A DNA stretch of 64,000 nt from Lactobacillus sp. W8174 (lineage in GTDB: Bacteria > Bacillota > Bacilli > Lactobacillales > Lactobacillaceae), in assembly GCF_016100975.1 (NCBI RefSeq), contig NZ_JACFRN010000007.1, positions 1 to 64,000 on the forward strand, written 5' to 3'. This document shows positions 1 through 8,232 of the stretch, in pieces. Position 1 is the first letter of the stretch. Every line of letters begins with the position of its first letter. Made by a program: the position numbers and the translations under genes. The notes under the pieces were generated by a model, which saw nothing but the letters and a program-made list of their open reading frames with translations, was not told the origin of the DNA and did no database searches.

Positions 1-65
1 AGCTCAGTTGGTAGAGCGCTTGACTGTTAATCAAGATGTCGTCAGTTCGAGTCTGACAGCCGGAG
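1..65 (+). tRNA. tRNA-Asn (anticodon GTT), 5' end cut by the window edge
   Basis: The D arm (2-17), anticodon arm (19-35, anticodon GTT at 26-28) and T arm (41-57) fold cleanly. The 3' acceptor strand lies at 58-64, with G65 as discriminator, as expected for Asn. About eight 5' bases lie outside the window. No CCA is encoded, so CCA must be added after transcription. Confidence 0.93.
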
Positions 66-77
66 CGAGCAAAGAGA

Positions 78-103
78 AGAGGACCTGAAGGTCCTCTTTT
101 TTT
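78..103 (+). terminator. intrinsic terminator after tRNA-Asn
   Basis: An 8-bp stem (78-85 with 90-97) closes a TGAA tetraloop and is followed by a run of seven T. It ends the upstream tRNA/RNA transcript before the man operon. Confidence 0.92.
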
Positions 104-169
104 CTATTCATTAACCATAAAAGGCTAGTTTTAATATATTAGAAAAATGTTAGGCAATAGTTAGAGAAA

Positions 170-198
170 GTGACACAGAGCCTGTTTCACGGTACAAT
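170..198 (+). promoter_or_regulatory. promoter of the man operon
   Basis: GTGACA (170-175) and TACAAT (193-198) are separated by exactly 17 bp. They lie 36 bp upstream of the manL start and its AAGGAGG ribosome site. I see no sigma-54 type -24/-12 element, which controls some mannose-class PTS operons in other Firmicutes. Confidence 0.75.
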
Positions 199-234
199 AT
201 TAGCGGATACATTTTATCTAAAGGAGGAAATCTC

Positions 235-1245
235 ATGGTAGGAATTGTTTTAGCCAGCCATGGTGGATTTGCCGATGGAATTGCGCAGTCTGCGCAAATG
301 CTGTTTGGCGAACAAGACAATTTTGCTCATGTCATTTTAAAGCCTGATGAAGGGCCAGATGATATAAGGGGCAAAATGGAAACAGCAATAACTTCATTTG
401 AAAATCAGGATGAAGTACTGTTAATAGTTGATTTGTGGGGAGGTACGCCGTTTAATCAAGCTAATACTCTGCTTGAAAAGCATCCTAATTGGGCAGTTGT
501 CACTGGTATGAATTTACCAATGGTTGTTGAAGCTCTAACTCAGAGGATGACAAACCCTGACATTACCGCTCATCAAATTGCAACAGCTGTTGTTGAGCCA
601 GCAAAAGATGGTATTAAAACCAAGCCGGCAGAATTAATGCCAAAGGAAACTGCAGGTACAAAACCGCAGGCACAAACAGCATCTTCAGCTAAAAAGAAGA
701 CTATCCCGGAAGGCACTGTTGTTGGTGATGGTCACATTAAATTTGTTTTAGCTCGGATCGATTCACGATTATTACACGGCCAAGTGGCTACTGGTTGGAT
801 ACCAACTATGCATCCAGACCGGGTTATCGTAGTTTCAGACAATGTAGCTAAAGACGAAATGCGTAAAAGCATGATTCGTGAAGCTGCACCTGCAGGTGTT
901 AAAGCGCACACTGTACCGTTGAACAAGTTAGTTGAGATAGCTAAGGATCCCCGTTTTGGTAACACGCACGCCTTACTACTTTTTGAAAATCCAGAAGATG
1001 TTTTAAAAGTGATAAAAGCAGGTGTAGACATTAAAACAGTTAATGTTGGTTCAATGTCCTATAAAGTTGGAGATGTCAATGCTAACAATGTATTGTCTAT
1101 GAATCAAGAAGATGTTGATACTTTCCACGAACTTGAAAAAATGGGAGTTAAGTACGATGTGCGGAAAGTTCCAACTGATAAAGAAGGCAATATGGAAGCT
1201 ATTTTAAATAAAGCTCAAAGTTTGCTTGACGAGCAAAACAAGTAA
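235..1245 (+). CDS. manL: PTS mannose/glucose EIIAB fusion (ManL)
   Basis: Cytoplasmic phosphoryl carrier of the mannose-class PTS, passing phosphate from HPr through IIA and IIB to incoming glucose, mannose or related sugars. The IIA domain is about residues 1-125, with the active His9 in an ASHGG context. An Ala/Lys/Pro-rich linker (about 130-165) leads to the IIB domain, whose phosphohistidine is His181 in RLLHGQV. The fused IIAB arrangement with single IIC and IID genes plus a DUF956 gene is the classic manLMNO layout of lactobacilli and streptococci. An AAGGAGG site six bases upstream fixes the start. The gene is 17 bp from manM in one operon. Confidence 0.95.
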   Translation: MVGIVLASHGGFADGIAQSAQMLFGEQDNFAHVILKPDEGPDDIRGKMETAITSFENQDEVLLIVDLWGGTPFNQANTLLEKHPNWAVVTGMNLPMVVEALTQRMTNPDITAHQIATAVVEPAKDGIKTKPAELMPKETAGTKPQAQTASSAKKKTIPEGTVVGDGHIKFVLARIDSRLLHGQVATGWIPTMHPDRVIVVSDNVAKDEMRKSMIREAAPAGVKAHTVPLNKLVEIAKDPRFGNTHALLLFENPEDVLKVIKAGVDIKTVNVGSMSYKVGDVNANNVLSMNQEDVDTFHELEKMGVKYDVRKVPTDKEGNMEAILNKAQSLLDEQNK

Positions 1246-1262
1246 GAGAATAGGAGTAAAAA

Positions 1263-2072
1263 ATGAACGCTATTCAAATGATTTTAGTTGTCATAGTTGC
1301 CTTTCTTGCAGGTATGGAAGGCATCTTAGACCAATGGGAATTTCATCAACCATTGGTTGCTTGTACATTAATTGGCCTAGTAACCGGAAATCTGGTTTTA
1401 GGTGTTATCCTAGGTGGTTATTTACAAATGATAGCCTTGGGTTGGGCTAATATCGGTGCCGCTGTTGCGCCTGATGCTGCTTTAGCTTCTGTTGCGTCGG
1501 CTATTATTTTGGTTCAAAGTGGTCAAGGAACAAAGGGTATTGGGATGGCTACAGGTATTGCGATGCCTCTGGCCGTTGCTGGACTCTTTTTGACTATGAT
1601 TGTGCGGACAATTTCTACTGGTATTGTGCACATTATGGACGCAGATGCTAAAAAAGGTAATTGGCGTAAAATTAATATGTGGCAATGGATTGACGTTTGT
1701 CTGCAAGGATTAAGAATTGCCATTCCAGCTGCATTGCTGTTAGCTATTCCAGCATCGACTGTTAAATATTGGCTAGGTTTAATGCCAGCATGGCTAAGTG
1801 ATGGTATGTCAATCGGTGGTGCCATGGTTGTTGCCGTTGGTTACGCAATGGTGATCAACATGATGGCCAGCCGTGAAGTTTGGCCGTTCTTTGCTATCGG
1901 TTTTGCTTTAGCAGCTATTAAAGATTTAACTTTGATTGCTTTGGGTGCCATTGGTTTGGCAATGGCTCTGATGTATTTAGCATTAGAGTCAAAAGGTGGC
2001 AATAACAGCAGTTCAAATTCTGATGATGAAGGTACCGGCGATCCACTCGGCGATATCATAGATGACTATTAG
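1263..2072 (+). CDS. manM: PTS mannose/glucose EIIC (ManM)
   Basis: Integral membrane subunit of the glucose/mannose permease; with IID it forms the sugar channel. The 269 residues are almost entirely hydrophobic helices typical of the ManY/ManM family. They end in an acidic hydrophilic tail (about 245-269) rich in Ser, Asp and Gly. The start is preceded by AGGAG. It lies between manL and manN in one transcription unit. In other lactic acid bacteria this IIC/IID pair is also the receptor for class IIa bacteriocins. That is family knowledge, not shown here. Confidence 0.94.
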   Translation: MNAIQMILVVIVAFLAGMEGILDQWEFHQPLVACTLIGLVTGNLVLGVILGGYLQMIALGWANIGAAVAPDAALASVASAIILVQSGQGTKGIGMATGIAMPLAVAGLFLTMIVRTISTGIVHIMDADAKKGNWRKINMWQWIDVCLQGLRIAIPAALLLAIPASTVKYWLGLMPAWLSDGMSIGGAMVVAVGYAMVINMMASREVWPFFAIGFALAAIKDLTLIALGAIGLAMALMYLALESKGGNNSSSNSDDEGTGDPLGDIIDDY

Positions 2073-2099
2073 AGTGATATTTAAGAGGAGGATTTTACA

Positions 2100-3014
2100 A
2101 TGGCTGATAAAAAAATAAAATTAACTAAAACCGACCGCTTCAAAGTTATGTGGCACTCACAATTTTTGCAGGCTTCATGGAACTACGAAAGAATGCAGAA
2201 TGGTGGATATGCATATTCACTTATTCCTGCTTTAAGAAAACTTTATCCTAAAAAAGATGATATGGCTGCTGCTTTGCAGAGACACCTAGTCTTTTTTAAC
2301 GTTCACCCTTACTTAGTATCGCCAATTCTCGGTGTTACTTTAGCATTAGAAGAGGATAAGGCTAACGGAGCTAAAGTTGAAGATGAAGCTATTCAAGGTG
2401 TTAAGGTTGGAATGATGGGACCTTTAGCCGGTGTCGGTGATCCTGTATTCTGGTACACTGTACGGCCAATTGTTGGTGCTCTAGGTGCCTCAATGGCTAT
2501 TCAAGGCAATATTTTAGGACCAATTTTGTTCTTCGTTATTTGGAACGTAATTAGATTGGCCTTTATGTGGTACACACAGGAATTTGGCTACAAGGCTGGT
2601 TCTGCGATTACTAATGATATGTCTGGTGGTCTATTGCAAAAGGTAACCCGTGGAGCTTCGATGATGGGTATGTTTGTTTTAGGCTCCCTGATTGAACGCT
2701 GGGTTAACATTAAGTTCACTCCGATTGTTTCAAAGACGCCTGTCCAAAAGGGTGGCTATATTGATTGGGGCTCACTTCCAGCCGGTGCTAAAGGTATTCA
2801 ACAAGCTTTAATTGATCAGGCAAATGGCTTGTCTTTAACCAAGTTTAAAGTTACTACTTTGCAAAACAACTTGGATAGTTTAATCCCTGGTTTAGCTGGA
2901 CTACTTTTGACTTTCCTGTGTATGTGGTTGTTAAAGAAGAAAGTTTCACCAATCGTAATTATTATTGCCATCTTCATTGTTGGTGTCGTTTTGCATGTTC
3001 TGCATGTGCTTTAA
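2100..3014 (+). CDS. manN: PTS mannose/glucose EIID (ManN)
   Basis: Second membrane subunit of the man permease, 304 residues. The IID signature SWNYERMQNGGYAYS is near residue 25, and the conserved GPLAGVGDPVFWYT stretch is near residue 110. Hydrophobic helices follow, with the most hydrophobic segment at the C-terminus. The ribosome site GAGGAGG sits just upstream. Relative to the other IID proteins here it has an extra hydrophilic insertion around residues 215-250, which is usual for glucose/mannose IID proteins. The gene is six bp from the DUF956 gene. Confidence 0.94.
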   Translation: MADKKIKLTKTDRFKVMWHSQFLQASWNYERMQNGGYAYSLIPALRKLYPKKDDMAAALQRHLVFFNVHPYLVSPILGVTLALEEDKANGAKVEDEAIQGVKVGMMGPLAGVGDPVFWYTVRPIVGALGASMAIQGNILGPILFFVIWNVIRLAFMWYTQEFGYKAGSAITNDMSGGLLQKVTRGASMMGMFVLGSLIERWVNIKFTPIVSKTPVQKGGYIDWGSLPAGAKGIQQALIDQANGLSLTKFKVTTLQNNLDSLIPGLAGLLLTFLCMWLLKKKVSPIVIIIAIFIVGVVLHVLHVL

Positions 3015-3020
3015 TCTAAA

Positions 3021-3383
3021 ATGGTTGAATCAAGTAACACCAAAGTTGATTTAACGACAAATGCGACTTGGTTTCGCTCGTTATCTACATACGGTAAAGT
3101 AATGGTCGGAGATAAGGCATTTGAATTCTATAATGACCGCAACATCTCTGATTATGTCCAGATTCCGTGGCCAGAAGTTACTTATGTGGTGGCGGATGTT
3201 TATTTCCATGGACGCTATATACCTCGTTTTGAAATTCGCACTCGTGCAAACGGAAAATTTATTTTTACAACACGTAATAATAAAAAAACTTTGCGTGCTA
3301 TTCGTAAGTATGTCCCCGCCAATAGAATGCGGCAGGCACTGGGATTGTGGCAAAAAATCAAAAGAAGAATAATGCATAAATAA
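3021..3383 (+). CDS. manO: DUF956 family protein (ManO)
   Basis: A 120-residue cytoplasmic protein that regularly follows manN in lactobacilli, streptococci and enterococci. It is thought to modulate expression or activity of the man PTS, but its biochemistry is not settled. Visible features are a beta-rich N-terminal half and a very basic C-terminus (WQKIKRRIMHK). It begins six bp after manN with little ribosome site of its own, so translation is probably coupled. A strong terminator follows at once. The family assignment rests on position, length and sequence character. Confidence 0.85.
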   Translation: MVESSNTKVDLTTNATWFRSLSTYGKVMVGDKAFEFYNDRNISDYVQIPWPEVTYVVADVYFHGRYIPRFEIRTRANGKFIFTTRNNKKTLRAIRKYVPANRMRQALGLWQKIKRRIMHK

Positions 3384-3387
3384 AAAG

Positions 3388-3421
3388 TTCCTAGACAAAA
3401 ATAATTGTCTAGGAATTTTTT
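3388..3421. terminator. terminator of the man operon
   Basis: A perfect 10-bp stem (3388-3397 with 3406-3415) around an 8-base loop is followed by a T run. It ends manLMNO before the convergent permease gene. Confidence 0.93.
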
Positions 3422-3499
3422 ACTTAATTCTTGCTTTTAATACTTATTTCTCCGACAACACCTAATTCACCAGCAATTTCTGTTTCAAAGCTTGCATTG

Positions 3500-4870
3500 C
3501 TACGCCTTCTTTTCTTCGTGCCAAATTTTAGACAGGGTTGACAAAACTATAAAGATTAACAGTGCTGAAATCATGGAAATCCTGTTTTCAGGCAAAATCA
3601 GCAGTAATATGATCATCAAAATGAAAAAGATCAAGGTGATATAGTCCCAGAAAGGGAAACCAGGCATTTTAAAATCGGTAAGTTCTTGTGCAGGTGTCTT
3701 TTTCCGGTAGGCAATATGTGTTAAAAGCATCAAGCACCAGATAATTAAAAACATACTGGTGGAGGTTGAAGAAATAAAATTAAATGCCTCATTGCCGATG
3801 ACAATGATAACAAAAGGTGCTAAGGCCATTAGGCAGGCTGATAGAGTTAAAGCATTCTGGGGCAATTGCCTTCTCAGATGACCAAACGTCTGGTTAAATT
3901 TGCCTTTACCGTTAAAAGTAACAGAAAATAGCAATCTGCCTGCACTGTATAAAATACTGTTAGTCGAGGAAACAGCAGCAGAAATAACCACAAAATTGAT
4001 AATTGAGCCGGCATTGCGGATGCCAGTTGCCGCTAGGGTCTGCACAAACGGACTAGAATTAGTAGTCACTTTATTCCAGGGAATCACTACTAAAATAGCA
4101 ATAATGGCCAGTACATAGAATAAAATGATACGCATTGGGACCTCATTAATAGCCTTTCTAATTGTTACTTTGGGGTTTTGCGCTTCGGCAGCAGTTAATC
4201 CGACTAATTCAACGCCAACAAAGCTAAAGATAACCATTTGAAAACCTGAAAAGAACCCGGTGCCGCCTTTAGCAAAAAAGCCACCATGTGTGGAAAGGTT
4301 AGCAAGAGTAACGGGTCCAAAAGAGGTCTTGCCACCAGTTATTAACAAGTAGGCCACTAAAATCACGAAGGCAATAACGGTCACAATTTTAATTATGGCA
4401 AAACTAAACTCCAGATTGCCAAAAAGACGGGCAGAAAGCAAATTGATAAATAGCAAAACAGCTATGGTTACTAAACCAGGTACCCACGTAGGCAAATGGG
4501 GAAACCAGTATTGAAAATATATTCCCAAGGCTGTCATTTCTGCCATACCCAAGGTAACCCAACTAATCCAGTAAAGATAGCCTGAGATGAATCCGGTGTT
4601 TTTACCCAAGTACTTTTCGATAAAGTCAATATAGGTATGCTTAGATAAGTCTGAAATTATGAGCTCACCTAAAGCTCGCATAAGTAGAAATAAGAAAATA
4701 CCGACAATGGCATAAATTAAAATGACGCTAGGACCGGCTCGTCTAATGCTATTACCTACACCTAGAAATAAACCTGTACCAATTGTCCCACCCAGGGCAA
4801 TCAATTGAATATGCGCGTTTGTCAAGGTTCGTTCGTAACCAGAACCGTTATTTTCTTCTTCTTCGCTCAT
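3500..4870 (-). CDS. amino-acid permease, APC superfamily (AAT family)
   Basis: Twelve-helix amino-acid/proton symporter of 456 residues. The signature GGTIGTGLFLG (about residues 28-38) forms the unwound substrate-binding part of helix 1 in this superfamily. An acidic N-terminus precedes it and a short basic C-terminus follows. It resembles the group that includes D-serine/D-alanine/glycine (CycA) and aromatic amino-acid (AroP) permeases. The exact substrate cannot be told from sequence. It is a single-gene unit convergent with the man operon, and the short gap between them holds the shared terminator. Confidence 0.88.
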   Translation of the reverse strand: MSEEEENNGSGYERTLTNAHIQLIALGGTIGTGLFLGVGNSIRRAGPSVILIYAIVGIFLFLLMRALGELIISDLSKHTYIDFIEKYLGKNTGFISGYLYWISWVTLGMAEMTALGIYFQYWFPHLPTWVPGLVTIAVLLFINLLSARLFGNLEFSFAIIKIVTVIAFVILVAYLLITGGKTSFGPVTLANLSTHGGFFAKGGTGFFSGFQMVIFSFVGVELVGLTAAEAQNPKVTIRKAINEVPMRIILFYVLAIIAILVVIPWNKVTTNSSPFVQTLAATGIRNAGSIINFVVISAAVSSTNSILYSAGRLLFSVTFNGKGKFNQTFGHLRRQLPQNALTLSACLMALAPFVIIVIGNEAFNFISSTSTSMFLIIWCLMLLTHIAYRKKTPAQELTDFKMPGFPFWDYITLIFFILMIILLLILPENRISMISALLIFIVLSTLSKIWHEEKKA

Positions 4871-5055
4871 TAAATCACTCCAAATACTTAAAAATTAGTT
4901 ACATTATTAAATTATAGCATTATACAAAAGCGTATGTTTTTAACAAAATAAAATTTGGTCAAATTGTAAGTTTTGTTATGTTAAAAAGGGCTTTATTTAA
5001 AGACAAATTGTAGTATCATATATTTTATTAAAAATAAATTAAGGAGGAAGATTTA

Positions 5056-5604
5056 ATGTTTACCATTGGCCAATTTACTGTAAATAACTTGGATATTAGT
5101 TTGGTATTACCGGAAGTCAGTCATGCGGAAACCTTATACGAAATTATTGTCCATGACCGTGATCAGCTGGCACATTTTTTACCTTGGGCAGGTAAGATTG
5201 CGAGTGTAAAAGATGAAGTTGATTTTATTAAGGCAATGCGAGTTGACACCGCTAATTATAAGAAACTGGTACTAGTTGTTCTTGTCAATGGCAAACCAGC
5301 AGGAATGGTTGACCTGCACAATATTAAGTTAAAAAATGAAAGCGGCGAAATTGGCTATTGGCTGGGGCAAAAATATCAGGGTAACGGAATAATGACCCAT
5401 GCCGTTAAAAAGTTAGTAGACGTATCATTCAACCAGTTTGGATTACATAGTATTAAATTACTGGCAGATCATAATAATAAACCTAGTAGAGCTATTGCTG
5501 AAAGGCTGCATTTTGAATATGTGGCCAGGCTTAAAGATGAAGTTAAGTATCACGGTAAGTTCTGTGATATGGAGTTATATATCACATTTAATCCTAAAAA
5601 CTAA
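5056..5604 (+). CDS. GNAT N-acetyltransferase, RimJ/RimL-like
   Basis: Acetyl-CoA dependent N-acetyltransferase of 182 residues, typical for the ribosomal-protein-serine/alanine acetyltransferase (RimL/YdaF) group. The motif A region, containing GEIGYWLGQKYQGNGIM (about residues 97-113), carries the Q/R-x-x-G-x-G/A-like acetyl-CoA pyrophosphate loop. The following helix and the NNKPSRAIAERLHFE segment are also characteristic. AAGGAGG precedes the start and a strong palindromic terminator follows, so it is monocistronic. The true acceptor (protein or small molecule) is unknown. Confidence 0.87.
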   Translation: MFTIGQFTVNNLDISLVLPEVSHAETLYEIIVHDRDQLAHFLPWAGKIASVKDEVDFIKAMRVDTANYKKLVLVVLVNGKPAGMVDLHNIKLKNESGEIGYWLGQKYQGNGIMTHAVKKLVDVSFNQFGLHSIKLLADHNNKPSRAIAERLHFEYVARLKDEVKYHGKFCDMELYITFNPKN

Positions 5605-5609
5605 TCAAA

Positions 5610-5640
5610 AAAATTGCTGGTAAAATTTACCAGCAATTTT
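5610..5640. terminator. bidirectional terminator between the acetyltransferase gene and galE
   Basis: A nearly perfect palindrome (stems 5611-5624 and 5626-5639) flanked by A and T runs on either side. It can serve both convergent genes. Confidence 0.9.
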
Positions 5641-5641
5641 G

Positions 5642-6634
5642 TTATTTGTCTTCGTATCCTTGAGGATGAGTTTGATGCCATTTCCAAGCACTTGCCATTA
5701 CATCTTCAGCGCTCTCGTGCTGTGGCTGCCAGCCTAAAATAGTTCTGGCTTTAGCTGAATCGGCAACTAAACTGTCAGGATCACCTGCACGGCGTGGTCC
5801 CATAGTATATGGAATTTCAATATTGGTAACTTTACGAGCCGCCTGTAAGATCTCTAAGTTGGAATAACCGTGAGCAGTTCCGAGGTTGAAAACATCGGAT
5901 TTGCTGGTTTTAACTAAGTATTTTAGTGCCAGTACATGCGCGTCGATGAGATCTTCGATTTGAACGTAATCTCTGACATTAGTGCCATCTTTAGTGTCGT
6001 AGTCATTACCAAAAATAGTAAATTTACCATCGCCACTGACAGCACTTTTTAAAATATTAGGAATTAAATGCGTTTCCGGAGAGTGATCTTCTCCAATTGA
6101 CCCATCACTTGCAGCACCAGCAACGTTGAAATAGCGCAGTGCAATTGATTTGATACCATCAGCTTTATCTGCCCAATGCATGATTTTTTCCATCATTACT
6201 TTGGTTTCGCCATAAGGACTGATCGGATTAAGCGGTGAATCTTCAGTAATTGGTAATTTTTTAGGGATGCCAAATGTTGCAGCGCTGGAAGAAAAGACCA
6301 GGTAATTGACACCGGCATCTTTCATGGCCTCTAATAAGGAAATCATGCCAGAAACATTATTATCATAATATTTGAGTGGCTTTTGCACAGATTCTGGTAC
6401 TAAAGAATAAGCAGCAAAGTGCATAACTGCCTCAATTTTTTCTTTACGTAAAATTTGACTGACTAAAAACTTGTTTTCAATATCTCCTTGGTAAAACTTG
6501 GCTTTAGGATTAACTGCCTTTCTGTGTCCTGTATATAAAGCATCCAAAACAACAACATCATTATTTTGTTCAATTAATTTTTTAACAGCTACCGAGCCAA
6601 TATAACCGGCACCGCCGATAACTAAAACACGCAT
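5642..6634 (-). CDS. galE: UDP-glucose 4-epimerase (GalE)
   Basis: Interconverts UDP-galactose and UDP-glucose in the Leloir pathway and supplies UDP-Gal for surface polysaccharides. It is a short-chain dehydrogenase of 330 residues. The NAD-binding GGAGYIGS is at the N-terminus, the catalytic Ser lies in the SSAAT region, and the Tyr-x-x-x-Lys pair is in YGETK near residue 146. The start chosen is the ATG at 6634, with GGAGG five bases upstream. A longer reading from GTG at 6646 would start inside that ribosome site. It stands alone, with no galK or galT beside it. Confidence 0.94.
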   Translation of the reverse strand: MRVLVIGGAGYIGSVAVKKLIEQNNDVVVLDALYTGHRKAVNPKAKFYQGDIENKFLVSQILRKEKIEAVMHFAAYSLVPESVQKPLKYYDNNVSGMISLLEAMKDAGVNYLVFSSSAATFGIPKKLPITEDSPLNPISPYGETKVMMEKIMHWADKADGIKSIALRYFNVAGAASDGSIGEDHSPETHLIPNILKSAVSGDGKFTIFGNDYDTKDGTNVRDYVQIEDLIDAHVLALKYLVKTSKSDVFNLGTAHGYSNLEILQAARKVTNIEIPYTMGPRRAGDPDSLVADSAKARTILGWQPQHESAEDVMASAWKWHQTHPQGYEDK

Positions 6635-6774
6635 AAATTCCTCCACTGGATTATTAATTCTGTATTCTGTCTAAATTTTAGCACATTCTGTTAGTATAAA
6701 AGACAATTTATTGACAGTAATATAAATTTGCAATAGAGTTACTTTTAGTAAGATAGTTAGAAAGAAGTATCAAA

Positions 6775-7533
6775 ATGATTCATAATTCCACAATTAACCA
6801 GCAAATTAATCATCGCTCTATCAGAAAATTTAAAGATCAAACACTAAGTGCAGAACAATTAAATACTTTGTACACCGTTTTTCAACATACAGCGACCAGC
6901 ATGTTTATGCAAAATGCGACAATGCTTCATATTACTGATGAAAGTAAAAGGGCAAAAATCAGAGAATTGTGCGGGCAAAAATATGTTGGTGCTGAAGGAG
7001 ATTTGTTTATCTTTATAGTTGATTTATACCGCAACCAACAAATTCGCCGCCAGTTAGGTAAAGATGACGGACGTGTTCATACCACGGATATTTTCTTTCA
7101 GGGGATGGATGACACGTTACTTGCTTGGCAAAATGTGGCTAATGCTGTTGAAAGCATGGATCTAGGCTATGTGCCTCTAGGCACCATTAATGATCACCCG
7201 TTAAAAATGTTAGACGTATTAGACTTGCCTAAACTGACGTTTCCAGCGTTAGGGATGCAAGTGGGTATTCCCGACCAAGAGCCGCAATTGAAGCCGCGTT
7301 TGCCACTAGCATTTACTACTTTTGAAAATGAGTATCCGCGTGATTTTAAAGTGGCAGACTTGAAAGAATATGACCAAGTCGTTACCACTTACTATGACTT
7401 GCGGGATGCTAATAGACGTATTGATTCTTTTACCAAGCAAATAACTGGTGACAAGTTAAACAATAAGAGAATTGATCGTGACGAGTTGCCAGAATTGTTG
7501 CACAAACAAGAGCTTTGCCTAGATTGGAAATAA
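6775..7533 (+). CDS. NADPH-dependent FMN nitroreductase family protein
   Basis: Flavin reductase/nitroreductase of 252 residues, FRP/NfsA-like. The N-terminal HRSIRKF supplies the typical FMN-phosphate contacts. The C-terminal part (FKVADLKEYDQVVTTYYDLRD and beyond) matches the extended helix region of this group. Members reduce quinones, nitro compounds or free flavin using NADPH in the cytoplasm. The natural substrate is unknown. It is monocistronic; its terminator overlaps the promoter of the following tRNA gene. Confidence 0.88.
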   Translation: MIHNSTINQQINHRSIRKFKDQTLSAEQLNTLYTVFQHTATSMFMQNATMLHITDESKRAKIRELCGQKYVGAEGDLFIFIVDLYRNQQIRRQLGKDDGRVHTTDIFFQGMDDTLLAWQNVANAVESMDLGYVPLGTINDHPLKMLDVLDLPKLTFPALGMQVGIPDQEPQLKPRLPLAFTTFENEYPRDFKVADLKEYDQVVTTYYDLRDANRRIDSFTKQITGDKLNNKRIDRDELPELLHKQELCLDWK

Positions 7534-7538
7534 AATAA

Positions 7539-7569
7539 AAGTCGCGCATTCGATTGCACGACTTTTTTT
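7539..7569 (+). terminator. terminator of the nitroreductase gene
   Basis: An imperfect stem, AAGTCG (7539-7544) with CGACTT (7559-7564), followed by a T run. The 3' arm overlaps the -35 box of the tRNA-Thr promoter. Confidence 0.75.
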
Positions 7570-7582
7570 GTTTTGGTATAAT
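7554..7582 (+). promoter_or_regulatory. promoter of tRNA-Thr
   Basis: TTGCAC (7554-7559), a 17-bp spacer and TATAAT (7577-7582), 18 bp before the tRNA 5' end. The -35 element is embedded in the preceding terminator hairpin. Confidence 0.82.
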
Positions 7583-7600
7583 TTAAACGTTGTGAAAGTT

Positions 7601-7673
7601 GCTGATTTAGCTCAGTTGGTAGAGCGTTTCCCTCGTAAAGAAAAGGTCGCCAGTTCGATTCTGGCAATCAGCA
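7601..7673 (+). tRNA. tRNA-Thr (anticodon CGT)
   Basis: Complete cloverleaf. The acceptor stem 7601-7607 pairs with 7666-7672, with A7673 as discriminator. The D arm is GCTC/GAGC, the anticodon loop CTCGTAA reads ACG codons, and the T arm is GCCAG/CTGGC. The innermost anticodon-stem pair is a C-A mismatch. CCA is not encoded. Variable DNA starts directly after the gene. Confidence 0.93.
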
Positions 7674-7695
7674 TTCAGAAGTTTATGTTAGATTA

Positions 7696-7748
7696 AATAA
7701 CCTTGATATATCAGCGTTTTCTGTTGGTAAGTTAAGGTTATTTTTTGT
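7696..7748 (+). repeat. hairpin with CAGCGTTTTC-type loop, copy 1 (also terminator of tRNA-Thr)
   Basis: Perfect 9-bp stem (7696-7704 with 7734-7742) followed by T6. The loop contains TGATATATCAGCGTTTTCT. The same core recurs in hairpins at 13078-13118 and 25074-25116, so it is more than an ordinary terminator and may mark element boundaries. Confidence 0.7.
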
Positions 7749-8189
7749 TTATTAAAGATAATTATGCACACAATACGGAACACATTTTTATCTGTGTTCT
7801 TGATAAAAACTTTTAGGTAGGCACTATGGCTGATATAACGGTATTTATAACCCCTTTTTTGTGTGCCAATAGATATGCCTCAAACAGAGTATTGTTTTTC
7901 CTTAGCAAAAACAACACATTTAAATTAAGCTATAATACTACTCACATTTTTATTTTGCATTGTATTTTGCAATGCAAATAGTAAAATATAATTGCTGAAG
8001 AAGTGGATATATTCTTGATTATTATTTCATATGCTTAAATGCGTTTTCGCATGCTGAAATAATTAATTCAGAAGACTAGAGATAAAATCTAACAGATTTA
8101 TTTTCCATTTCTTTAAGATTTTGTCTCATCATAACTGACAGTTTAAATACCATAGTGTATGTAATGACAAAAGGCGTGGTTTATATTAG
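7749..8189. other. AT-rich intergenic stretch after tRNA-Thr
   Basis: No convincing gene. It holds a small hairpin around 7790-7810 (GAACACA with TGTGTTC), an ATGCG-TTTT-CGCAT mini-hairpin near 8040, and the TGCAATGC repeat at 7953-7981. A 50-codon reading frame near 7826 has no recognisable family and no ribosome site. Confidence 0.55.
7953..7981. repeat. TGCAATGC repeat, copy A
   Basis: The 23-base word at 7953-7975 recurs with one mismatch in inverted orientation at 9992-10014. The adjoining GCAATGCAAATAG (to 7981) recurs almost exactly at 10276-10288. Candidate operator or iteron. Confidence 0.6.
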
Positions 8190-8224
8190 TTGCAATACAG
8201 TTTTATAGTTAAACTGTATTGCAA
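8190..8224. promoter_or_regulatory. 14-bp perfect inverted repeat upstream of the lipoprotein gene
   Basis: TTGCAATACAGTTT (8190-8203) and its exact complement (8211-8224) flank a 7-base spacer just upstream of the start at 8233. It shares TTGCAAT with the other repeats of this region. Probably an operator. Confidence 0.65.
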
Positions 8225-8232
8225 AGTGTAAA

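Noticed and set aside
150..234. Sigma-54 promoter for the mannose PTS
   Set aside because: No GG-N10-GC element was found, and a good sigma-70 promoter with a 17-bp spacer is present.
1226..1450. Plus-strand 74-codon frame overlapping manL end and manM
   Set aside because: Different frame within manM, no ribosome site, no similarity; a shadow frame.
1482..2059. Minus-strand open frames opposite manM
   Set aside because: They are mirror frames of a highly hydrophobic gene, with no ribosome sites and no recognisable domains. The same holds for frames opposite the other PTS genes, for example 26427-26714, 39423-39842, 50616-50930, 54234-54914 and 55228-55552.
3390..3490. Possible C-terminal remnant of another gene beyond the permease stop (minus strand)
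   Set aside because: One frame reads FETEIAGELGVVGEI, which looks protein-like, but it is only about 24 codons with no supporting family match.
5642..6646. Longer galE start at GTG 6646
   Set aside because: That codon is part of the GGAGG ribosome site for the ATG at 6634, which begins exactly at the conserved GalE N-terminus.
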